From Pseudomonadota bacterium (GTDB taxonomy: Bacteria > Pseudomonadota > Gammaproteobacteria > Burkholderiales > SG8-39): 64,000 nucleotides of DNA. Positions 28,231 to 36,203 of this stretch are shown piece after piece. The notes under the pieces were generated by a model, which worked only from the letters and a program-made list of their open reading frames with translations, made no database searches and was not told the origin of the DNA. Each line of letters starts with the position of its first letter. Position 1 is the stretch's first letter. The stretch covers positions 60,480-124,479 of the forward strand of contig JAJZPQ010000005.1 of assembly GCA_021811085.1 (NCBI GenBank). Reading direction: 5' to 3'. The position numbers were made by a program, and so were the translations under genes.

Positions 28231-29145
28231 ATGCCAGCCGTAAGCGTCATACTGCCAACCTACAACAGAGCATCATTGATTGAAGAAGCAATTCAAAGTG
28301 TCTTGTCGCAAACGTACGTGGACTTTGAACTTATCCTTCTTAATGATGGCAGTACCGATGGTACGACGGACATCGTCAGGAAGATATCCGATCGGCGTAT
28401 TAGATGTATCCGGCACGAGTCGAACATCGGATTTACCGCCAATTGGACCTATGGGGTACGAGCTGCAAGAAGTGAATTCCTTTCAATTTTAGGCGACGAT
28501 GATTTATACAAGCCCAATTTTCTAGGTAACAGGATGCTCGCATTCCAGGAAAAACCGGAACTTTGCGCGGTAACGGGGGCTTTCGACTGCTGTGATCTGG
28601 AGGGCAATGTAACAAGAAAATCTCTGCTTCCCTGTGCGGCGGACAAAGTATTCGCCGATAGGGAACTGATTGACCTGACCCTCGGATTTTCTGGGGAATG
28701 GTTCAATGGCGCAACAGTGTATAGGACCGCCGTGGTGCATCTGCTCTGGGAGCAAGTAATATTTGCACGCACGGCACTTGACCTTGCCTTACATGTGCTC
28801 ATCTCGCTGATGACCGGCTCAAGGGTGATGTTTCTCGCCGAGCCGGACGTCTGTCTGCGTGTCCATGTTGATCAGGAAAGTCAGAGCAATAATTTTTCCT
28901 TATCGGAATCTGCGGCGTTGATGGCCATAAAACTTTGGCATTTCAACGTTAAACATGACCGTAGGTATAACGAGCTTTTTAGAAAGCGATTCTCCTCGGA
29001 TCTCAATCGTTTTGGCAGAATGCTGTGGGATAAAGGATTGATTGCCGAATCGCGCGCTATGTTCCTGCAGGAGCTTTGTATCAATCCGTACACCGCTGCG
29101 ACGTGGCTGCGCTATCTAAGAACCTATTTCACCGCTCCATCGTAA
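28231..29145 (+). CDS. Glycosyltransferase family 2
   Basis: A 304-residue GT2 with the typical N-terminus AVSVILPTYNRASLIEEAIQSVLSQ, the DDGST-like LLNDGSTDGTTD, and the metal-binding FLSILGDDDLYKPNF (about 91). The C-terminal part is less conserved. It sits 120 bases after the methyltransferase on the same strand. It would transfer an unknown sugar from a nucleotide donor. Confidence 0.88.
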   Translation: MPAVSVILPTYNRASLIEEAIQSVLSQTYVDFELILLNDGSTDGTTDIVRKISDRRIRCIRHESNIGFTANWTYGVRAARSEFLSILGDDDLYKPNFLGNRMLAFQEKPELCAVTGAFDCCDLEGNVTRKSLLPCAADKVFADRELIDLTLGFSGEWFNGATVYRTAVVHLLWEQVIFARTALDLALHVLISLMTGSRVMFLAEPDVCLRVHVDQESQSNNFSLSESAALMAIKLWHFNVKHDRRYNELFRKRFSSDLNRFGRMLWDKGLIAESRAMFLQELCINPYTAATWLRYLRTYFTAPS

Positions 29146-29157
29146 CATCCATGGAGA

Positions 29158-30540
29158 ATGCAATGGCAAGTAACGCTTAGAGCGTTCAAATTGGCGATAA
29201 CAGAAGAACTAAGACGCGTCTGCATGCCGATACGGGGAAGCTTTGACGCGGCCTATGGCGGCGGGCAGACGTACGTCCGGGACCTTGCATATGCGCTCCG
29301 TCAAAACGGTTGCGACGTGACGGTCCTGGAATGCATTAGGAATCCCAATGGAGGCCAGGTAGATAGCGCGAATATCGGCGTGTCAGATAGGAATGGTATC
29401 CGGCTACTCAGACTGTATCTCGCAGAGGGCAGCGCGCAGCCTCAGGTGGAGGCTGCCCTTCGGGAGGGGATTACGCTTGCAAACCCAGACATCGTTCACG
29501 CGCATGGCCTGAAGGCGTTCGTAGCGCGCGTTTGCGCCGAGATGGGGATACCCTGCATAGTTACCGCGCATCACGGCGGCTTGGTTTGTCCAGCCGGTGC
29601 GCTGCTTGATGACAAGGACGCGATATGTCATCGCGCCCTGGAGCAGCAAGTTTGCACGAACTGTTGCGCCAGGCAGCAACCGCTTGGACGATTATGGAGT
29701 GCGATCCTCTCTTTTATGCCATTCGGGCTGCAGCTCAGTGTAGGGCGCCTTCTCCGACGGGTGCCGTTAGTTCCTTACCTGACCCCAGCCCTAACAATTC
29801 CGCTGCAGGTGCAGAAAAAGATGCTGGAGGTCGAGGAACTGATTGCGAAGTCCGATCGTGTAATTGTGCCTTCCAAAGCCATGCGGGGCGCGCTCTTGCT
29901 AAACCGCTGGCGCACCGAGCGCGTGGTGGTTATTCCGCACGGTATTCCCGAACTAGGAAGGACCGAAATTCCCTCACCTTCGGGCCGCCACGTCACCCGC
30001 TTTGCATATGTAGGACGATTGAGCCGCGTAAAAGGCCTCCATGTGCTCATTCAAGCGCTAAACCGATTGACCGGGGACGTGGAACTTCACGTCGTCGGAA
30101 GGGCAGATTCAAAGTGGGAGAAGCGGTATTGGACCTCTGTGCTCAAGCAGGTTCGTCGTCCGGAGCAAGTGATCCAGCACGGCTATTTGTCAGGATCGGA
30201 TTATCGAAAGGTTGTAGCCGGATGCGACGCGGTGATCTTGCCAAGCATATGTCTGGAGGTTTTTGGGCTCAGCATAGCGGAAGCGTTTTCTCTGGGACGC
30301 CCCGTCATCGCTACCGATTCAGGCGGCCCCGCCGAGCAGGTCAGAAATGGGCTAGACGGGATTATCGTGCCCCCTAATGATGTGGCGGCCCTGGCTGAAG
30401 CGATGCAGGGGTTCTTGGACGATCCTACCAAAGCGCGTTCCCTTGCGGAAAACGTACGTGAACCGATCGCGATTGAGACCCATGTTGCGGCGCTTGGCGG
30501 CCTTTACACGCAGTGCCTGAATCAGGACGACTCGGCATGA
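29158..30540 (+). CDS. Glycosyltransferase family 4
   Basis: A 460-residue GT4 (GT-B fold). The N-terminal acceptor domain has YGGGQTYVRDLAYALRQNG and PDIVHAHGLKAF. The C-terminal donor domain has FAYVGRLSRVKGLHVLIQAL and the E-x7-E region PSICLEVFGLSIAEAFSLGRPVIAT. The region around residues 140-165 carries four cysteines (CPAG ... CHRALEQQVCTNCC), seen in a subset of GT4 enzymes and possibly metal-binding. The ATG at 29158 is used; an ATG at 29224 would remove 22 residues including part of the first strand. It overlaps the next gene in ATGA. Confidence 0.9.
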   Translation: MQWQVTLRAFKLAITEELRRVCMPIRGSFDAAYGGGQTYVRDLAYALRQNGCDVTVLECIRNPNGGQVDSANIGVSDRNGIRLLRLYLAEGSAQPQVEAALREGITLANPDIVHAHGLKAFVARVCAEMGIPCIVTAHHGGLVCPAGALLDDKDAICHRALEQQVCTNCCARQQPLGRLWSAILSFMPFGLQLSVGRLLRRVPLVPYLTPALTIPLQVQKKMLEVEELIAKSDRVIVPSKAMRGALLLNRWRTERVVVIPHGIPELGRTEIPSPSGRHVTRFAYVGRLSRVKGLHVLIQALNRLTGDVELHVVGRADSKWEKRYWTSVLKQVRRPEQVIQHGYLSGSDYRKVVAGCDAVILPSICLEVFGLSIAEAFSLGRPVIATDSGGPAEQVRNGLDGIIVPPNDVAALAEAMQGFLDDPTKARSLAENVREPIAIETHVAALGGLYTQCLNQDDSA

Positions 30541-31793
30541 CCGGTGCTAAGGTCTGCTTTGCGCGTACTCTGGACGAAATCCGCGCAATCGAAGCCAAGC
30601 ACGAGGCGCGTGGACTGCAATATCGAATCGCCCGCTTGCTCGTTGGGGCGTGGGTGATCGCCGCAAATGGCGCGGTGACCGTGCTTAAACTCTGTCTGTT
30701 TCGACGGGGCTCCTTGCCCCGCAGGCAAGTGCACGATATCGTCACCTACACCGCCGGTACCCTCGGTGACAATGTCATAACACTTTCCTCCTTAGCGGGA
30801 TTGAGGAGAGCTTTTCCCAACGCGACCATTACGGTTATTGTGAATGCGACGGGATATGATCCTGAGCTGTCGCGCAAGCTTCTTCAAGAAATGCATTGGT
30901 TGGATAGGATTGTCGTTGTTCGGGACGACCCGGTAGGACGGAAAGGGTTGAGAATAGTGGTCACTTACCCTGTTGCAGAACGGATTCCTTGCGATCTCTT
31001 TGTAAATTTTTCGCGCTTCGGAAATACCGGGTGGCTCGGCGCTGTGGTTCGCGAAATCATCTTCGCCAAATGGTTGGGTGCAAAGTGGACGATCGGATTT
31101 TGCATCAATGCATATAATCGCCCTGCTGCAGCCATAAATAGGGTCAAGCATCATTTTGTGCGAAATGAGCCGCGTAGAGCAGCCGAGGTTCTGCGCGAAA
31201 TTGGGCTAACACCGGTCAATTGCGCTCAAGCGCTGCCAAGGAGCGCAATGGCTCTTGCGGCAATAAGCGCAAAATTGGGAAGCGCGGCCGGCGGAAGGCC
31301 GTTATTCGTAATTAATCCGGGGGCAAAATTCAAAATGAAATGCTGGCCTGCAGAGCGCTTCGCAGCGCTGGCAGCGCGCTTGCGCCGCGAGTATGCGGCG
31401 TGCGTTGTCGTCACCGGCACCGCATCGGAGCGATCGGTTGGGGATGAAATACTGCGGTGCGCGGGCGACGTCGGCATAAACCTTGCCGGGCAGACTAGCG
31501 TACAAGAGTTGATCGAGTTGCTGCGATTGTGCACTGCATGTATTACAAATGATACTGGAACGATGCATATTGCAGCGGAGCTTGACAAGCCTACTGTCGC
31601 TATTTTTACGACAAGGGTTAGCCCGACCCACTGGTTCCCTAAGGGTAAGAAGGTCATCGCCCTTTTTAGCTTCGGTAATGACAGCTATTCCTATAAGAAT
31701 GACGGTGATGCGCCCTGTGAGTGCCTTATGAAAATTGAGGTGGAGGACGTGATTAATGGGCTTCAGCAGGTGCTGTCACCCCACTCTTCCTAG
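30537..31793 (+). CDS. Glycosyltransferase family 9 (heptosyltransferase-like)
   Basis: A 418-residue GT9, the ADP-heptose:LPS heptosyltransferase family. Marks are YTAGTLGDNVITLSSLAGL, the donor-site VINPGAKFKMKCWPAERFAAL, and the C-terminal NDTGTMHIAAELDKPTVAIF. Here the usual 'GDxxxxxP' start is preceded by about 65 extra residues. The ATG at 30537 overlaps the stop of the upstream GT4. It may transfer heptose or another sugar to an LPS or EPS acceptor. Confidence 0.87.
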   Translation: MTGAKVCFARTLDEIRAIEAKHEARGLQYRIARLLVGAWVIAANGAVTVLKLCLFRRGSLPRRQVHDIVTYTAGTLGDNVITLSSLAGLRRAFPNATITVIVNATGYDPELSRKLLQEMHWLDRIVVVRDDPVGRKGLRIVVTYPVAERIPCDLFVNFSRFGNTGWLGAVVREIIFAKWLGAKWTIGFCINAYNRPAAAINRVKHHFVRNEPRRAAEVLREIGLTPVNCAQALPRSAMALAAISAKLGSAAGGRPLFVINPGAKFKMKCWPAERFAALAARLRREYAACVVVTGTASERSVGDEILRCAGDVGINLAGQTSVQELIELLRLCTACITNDTGTMHIAAELDKPTVAIFTTRVSPTHWFPKGKKVIALFSFGNDSYSYKNDGDAPCECLMKIEVEDVINGLQQVLSPHSS

Positions 31794-33037
31794 TGATAAT
31801 GCGCTCACACAACTCGACCAAGCGATTGGCGAAATTGGATAGGTCGAAAAACAGAGCTCCGCGCCTACCTGGCGGCAGGAAAGTTATGCTTTGCATACCT
31901 GTGCTTTTGCTTGGTGGCACGGAAATGCAAGTTTTATCTACGGTGCGTGTCCTGGTGGCGGCTGACTATGCCGTCACCGTTTGCTGCTATTACGAGATTG
32001 ACGAGGACGTTGTCAAACTCATGGAGAATTCTGGGGCCACCGTCGTGCTGCTACGGTTAAAGCGCGACGGGCCCAATTATGGATTGAACGATATGTTCGC
32101 GCTCGTGAAGACCATTGTTGCCACAATTCGCCACTACCGACCCGATATAGTGCACATACAGTATCTTGCGCCGGGATTGCTCCCCATATTGGGCGCGCGT
32201 TTGGCTCGTGTGAAAGTTGTTTTTTCGACCGTGCACATCGCGGGTAGCAGCGCATATGGGCGGAGGCACAAGTTTCTTTTGCGAATCGCTGCACGGCTGT
32301 GTACCGCATTTTTTTGTGTTTCCAGAGGAGTGGAAGAGTTTTGGTTTGGAACAAGCGAGTTGCTTCGCCCGGGCAGCTTGCATGGGCGACGGCACTGGAC
32401 GATTTACAACGGTGTTGATACGGACTCGATCAAGAACGCTACTTTATTGGCTAACCGCAGACGGATAATTGGAGAACTAGAGTTAGTCGGTGAGAATGTG
32501 TTAGGAATTGTAGGACGACTGGCGCCGCAAAAAGGGCATGTCGTGCTGCTGGATGCACTGGTTGAGGTTGTTCGACATTTTCCTAATGCTGTTCTTGTCG
32601 TCGTCGGGGAAGGGGCTGAAAAGCTTGCGCTTCAGGACAGAGCCCACCACCTGGGAGTAGGCAAGCATATTCGCTGGCTGGGCGCGAAGGCGCACAATGA
32701 GGTTTGGGAGCTTTACTCTGTTATGAACGTGCTAGCCATGCCATCATTATTTGAGGGATTTGGGCTTACCGCAGTTGAGGCAATGGCTGCGGGAATACCT
32801 GTCGTCGGCTCCAAAGTCGAGGGACTGAAGGAAATAATTGACCATGGTGTTACGGGTTACCTGGTTCCCGCAGGCGATAGCGCCGCGCTCGCGGAGGCGA
32901 TTCGCCGTTTACTTTCAAATCCGGCAGAAGCGCGACGGATGGGCGAGCGTGGCCAGGGCCGGGCGGAGCGCTTATTCTCTCTTGATCGATTTTCTAAATC
33001 GATCCTATATGCATACCAGAAATGGGGGCGGGGATAG
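31793..33037 (+). CDS. Glycosyltransferase family 4
   Basis: A 414-residue GT4. The N-terminal domain has VMLCIPVLLLGGTEMQVLSTVRVL and PDIVHIQYLAPGLLPI. The donor domain has LGIVGRLAPQKGHVVLLDALVE, VVVGEGAEKLAL, and the E-x7-E region LFEGFGLTAVEAMAAGIPVVGSKVEGL. The GTG at 31793 overlaps the stop of the previous gene; an ATG at 31799 is equally possible. It belongs to the same operon. Confidence 0.9.
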   Translation: MIMRSHNSTKRLAKLDRSKNRAPRLPGGRKVMLCIPVLLLGGTEMQVLSTVRVLVAADYAVTVCCYYEIDEDVVKLMENSGATVVLLRLKRDGPNYGLNDMFALVKTIVATIRHYRPDIVHIQYLAPGLLPILGARLARVKVVFSTVHIAGSSAYGRRHKFLLRIAARLCTAFFCVSRGVEEFWFGTSELLRPGSLHGRRHWTIYNGVDTDSIKNATLLANRRRIIGELELVGENVLGIVGRLAPQKGHVVLLDALVEVVRHFPNAVLVVVGEGAEKLALQDRAHHLGVGKHIRWLGAKAHNEVWELYSVMNVLAMPSLFEGFGLTAVEAMAAGIPVVGSKVEGLKEIIDHGVTGYLVPAGDSAALAEAIRRLLSNPAEARRMGERGQGRAERLFSLDRFSKSILYAYQKWGRG

Positions 33038-33122
33038 CAGTGATATTAACCATCCGCGGACATGCACTATTCATGTCTAGGCAGCCGACATAGGAGGGTA
33101 GCCCAGCAAGGCTCATCATCGA

Positions 33123-34355
33123 ATGGGATTCTGGAGAACGTCAAGTTACGCGCCGGCGAATGCTTTACCGGAACAGCAAAGCGCCCCTGTTATCGTGTGG
33201 GTCATCGGGATCGCCACTTTGGTGTCGAATTTGACCGGGGAGTCGATTTTCGGCTTCCAGGTCTCCGGATTCGGGTGGTTCATCCCTTTGGTTTTTTCCC
33301 TTTATGTGTTGTTCACGACCCCAGGTGTGCTGAGGTTTCCATTTTGGATCTGGGTGCCTTGGTTTGGCATGACCATCGGCTACTTGCTGTTCGCGGGAGC
33401 AGAAAGTGCGCTTCAGCGCACGATCATGTTGATTACTCCGATGGTTATCGGCACGGCTGTTTCCAAGGCCGCGATTGGCGAAGCAGAACTATCGCGCATC
33501 GGATCGCTACTCGACAAATTTTCGGTCGCATTTTTCATTGCCATTCTCGTAAACTCGGGCCTCGCTGCAACTGGCGTTCTTCCAGAGGTAACGGGTTTGG
33601 CCCCCCAGGCGACTACCGCCGCGCTGTTTGGAGCGTTCTTCGCGGCGGAATATGCGCTCGGCAAAAAAGGGGCAGCGATCAAATGGTTGCTTTTCGCTAC
33701 CGTGCCGGTAATCGCGGTGACACGAACCGGAATCGCGGCGATGGGGCTCACATTGCCCCTGACCTGCGCTCCCCTTCCTGCGTGGAAGAGAATTGCGATC
33801 TTGTTAGGTGTCGCGTTCCTTGGATTCGTGGTGTTCAATACAGAAAGAGTACAGACCAAAATGTTCTACTCCGGGGAGGGAACGATATGGGACCTTACTT
33901 GGGATAACCCGGATCTCAGAACGACAGGAAGAAAAGCTATCCAGGAAGCCATGGAGCGAGGGATCGAGGATTCGCCATGGTTCGGACACGGAGCCAATGC
34001 CTCGGAGCAATTCGTATTGGACCGAACCGACGATCAACTAACTCATCCGCACGACGACTACTTGAGGCTCGCGTTCGACTACGGCTATGTTGGGGCGCTA
34101 GTATTTCTTGTCTGCATGATTCTTCAACTGCTGCATGCGTTGCGCGCGGGCTATCGCAGTGCCGGAGCTGCACGCCTGTTTCTTATCGCGGGGGCGGGAG
34201 CGTTCTTCCCGTTCGCCATGTTCATGGCGACCGATAACATAATCCTCTACGCAGCGTTTTTTGGAAATCTGCAATTTATGATGTTAGGCGCCGGATATGC
34301 GGCGTCGGTGAATGAGGATGAATTAGTTCCCTCCGCCGGATTGACGTACCGGTAA
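33123..34355 (+). CDS. O-antigen ligase / polymerase family membrane protein (second copy of the family)
   Basis: A 410-residue polytopic membrane protein with about ten hydrophobic segments and a Wzy_C-type loop containing HPHDDYLRLAFDYGYVGALVF (about 310-330). It probably polymerises the repeat unit or ligates it in the periplasm. It lies in the middle of the glycosyltransferase run, the position expected for the island's own polymerase, and differs clearly from the polymerase-like gene at 8153-9529. Confidence 0.83.
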   Translation: MGFWRTSSYAPANALPEQQSAPVIVWVIGIATLVSNLTGESIFGFQVSGFGWFIPLVFSLYVLFTTPGVLRFPFWIWVPWFGMTIGYLLFAGAESALQRTIMLITPMVIGTAVSKAAIGEAELSRIGSLLDKFSVAFFIAILVNSGLAATGVLPEVTGLAPQATTAALFGAFFAAEYALGKKGAAIKWLLFATVPVIAVTRTGIAAMGLTLPLTCAPLPAWKRIAILLGVAFLGFVVFNTERVQTKMFYSGEGTIWDLTWDNPDLRTTGRKAIQEAMERGIEDSPWFGHGANASEQFVLDRTDDQLTHPHDDYLRLAFDYGYVGALVFLVCMILQLLHALRAGYRSAGAARLFLIAGAGAFFPFAMFMATDNIILYAAFFGNLQFMMLGAGYAASVNEDELVPSAGLTYR

Positions 34356-34372
34356 GCAATCTCGCACCCATC

Positions 34373-35359
34373 ATGACCCCCTGCGTGTCTGTAGTAATGC
34401 CTCTCTATAACAAGGGGGGAGAGATACGGAGGGCCATTAAGTCGGTCATCGGCCAGGAGTTCTGCGATTTCGAGTTAATCGTGGTGGATGACGGCTCGAC
34501 GGATTCTGGTCCGGAGATCGTTCGCGGATATCGTGATCCGCGGATTCGGGTCGTATCGCAGGCCAATGCCGGCGTGTCTGTGGCACGCAATCGTGGGATC
34601 GAGTTGGCGCGAACCGACCTAATTGCGTTCTTGGACGCGGACGACGAGTGGCAGTCGCAATTTCTTGCGACGATTTTGGGTCTTTCGGTGAAATTCCCGG
34701 AGTGCGGCGTGTTTGCGACGAGCTATTACATTGCAAACAACAAGACCGGGATTAGGCGAGCGGTGCTCAATGGGTTACCGCCAGTTTTGGAAGAAGGCAT
34801 ACTTCAGCGCTATTTCCAGGTTGCCGCGCAATCCGACCCGCCCCTTTGTTCCTCGGCGATTGTCGTGCGCAGCGCAGCCATCCGCGCTGTTGGCGGATTT
34901 CCCGTTGGAATCGCTACCGGCGAGGATCTGTTAACCTGGGCTAAGCTTGCTGTTGACTACAAGATCGGCTATCGCAATGTGCCGCTAGCGACCTTTTGGG
35001 AGCCAGAGGAAATTTCGAGCAGACCCGGGCGCGTCCCCGCTGTGCCTGATCGTGTAGGAGAAGAGTTGGCGCGGTTACTCGATCGCCGTGAATTGACAGC
35101 CGTCGCAGGCCTTCCTGAATATATCGCCCACTGGCATCGAATGCGCGGAGTAATCTTCCTGCGCTTGGCTGACAGCCGGAGCGCCAGGGAGGAGCTTGGA
35201 AGGGCCTTGCACCTCGCCGGCTTGCGCGGGAAATTGCCGGCCCTGTTCCTGATAAGCCTGCTGCCTGGACTGAGTGCGCGGCTCTTCTATGAAACAATGA
35301 AGCGTCTATTTACCGGCAGGGTGCGACGCGGCTGGCGCGGTAATTCAGGGGCTTCGTGA
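34373..35359 (+). CDS. Glycosyltransferase family 2
   Basis: A 328-residue GT2 with CVSVVMPLYNKGGEIRRAIKSVIGQ, VVDDGSTDSGPEIV and the metal motif IAFLDADDEWQSQFL (about 88). A TGEDLLTWAKLA motif near residue 184 supplies the likely catalytic Glu-Asp. It begins 17 bases after the polymerase gene and is followed at 16 bases by a methyltransferase. Confidence 0.9.
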   Translation: MTPCVSVVMPLYNKGGEIRRAIKSVIGQEFCDFELIVVDDGSTDSGPEIVRGYRDPRIRVVSQANAGVSVARNRGIELARTDLIAFLDADDEWQSQFLATILGLSVKFPECGVFATSYYIANNKTGIRRAVLNGLPPVLEEGILQRYFQVAAQSDPPLCSSAIVVRSAAIRAVGGFPVGIATGEDLLTWAKLAVDYKIGYRNVPLATFWEPEEISSRPGRVPAVPDRVGEELARLLDRRELTAVAGLPEYIAHWHRMRGVIFLRLADSRSAREELGRALHLAGLRGKLPALFLISLLPGLSARLFYETMKRLFTGRVRRGWRGNSGAS

Positions 35360-35375
35360 AATCAAGGACAGAAAC

Positions 35376-36179
35376 GTGACCACCATCAACGAAGCGCGTG
35401 ATCGACATCGGAAGGAGTTTTACGAAAACATTGACCGGGAAAGCGAATACGCTCCCGGCGACGATCCGGTACAACACCCATTCCACGAACTGCTGACGAC
35501 GTTCATCGACAAATGGAATCTGCAGCAAAAGAAGTGCCTGGAGATCGGAAGCGCGAAGGGGCTATTTCAGGACTTAGTGGTGGATTACACAGGGGTGGAT
35601 CTTGCTTCGAGCCTTTCCAAGTATTATCACAAGCCGTTTTTTCCAGTCGCAGATGCGAGACTCCCATTCCCGAACGCAACCTTTGATGCCGTATTTTCAT
35701 ATGCGACATATGAGCATATTCCGGATATCGATATCGCACTCGAGGAACTTGTGCGGGTGATGAAGGCGGGAGCGGTGTGCCTGCTGGCCCCTGCCTGGCA
35801 TACGCGAGCCTGGTTTGCCGACGGCTATTCGGTTCGGCCTTTTTCCGACCTCACTTTCAGCCAAAAGCTTATCAAGGCTTCTATCCCCATTAGGGACAGT
35901 CCTCTGATCAGGTATCCGTTCGTCATCCTTAGAAGGCTGGCGCGCTTGGGAGGATATCTTCTTGGTCGTGGGCGACCAGCCGTTCTAAAACACCGAAAAC
36001 TTAAAGCGAATTACCAGGAGTACTGGCAATCGGATTCCGATGCCTGCAACAGCCTAGATCCCTTCGATGTCATTCTGTGGTTCAGGAGCAGGGGATTTGT
36101 GTGCCACGGTTACACGAATCTTGCGAAATGCTTGCTCGTAAGAACTTATGCACTCGAACTTCAAAAACCCCCGTGTTGA
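35376..36179 (+). CDS. Class I SAM-dependent methyltransferase
   Basis: A 267-residue methyltransferase, the third in the island. The SAM motif reads CLEIGSAKGLFQDLV (about 53), followed by YTGVDLASSL and the FDAVFSYATYEHIPDIDIALEELVRVMKAGA core. A GTG at 35376 is the only start at the beginning of the conserved part. Substrate unknown, presumably a sugar or acyl group of the glycan. Confidence 0.83.
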   Translation: MTTINEARDRHRKEFYENIDRESEYAPGDDPVQHPFHELLTTFIDKWNLQQKKCLEIGSAKGLFQDLVVDYTGVDLASSLSKYYHKPFFPVADARLPFPNATFDAVFSYATYEHIPDIDIALEELVRVMKAGAVCLLAPAWHTRAWFADGYSVRPFSDLTFSQKLIKASIPIRDSPLIRYPFVILRRLARLGGYLLGRGRPAVLKHRKLKANYQEYWQSDSDACNSLDPFDVILWFRSRGFVCHGYTNLAKCLLVRTYALELQKPPC

Positions 36180-36203
36180 TTTGCGCTTGGGTTTCCGGGT
36201 TCG

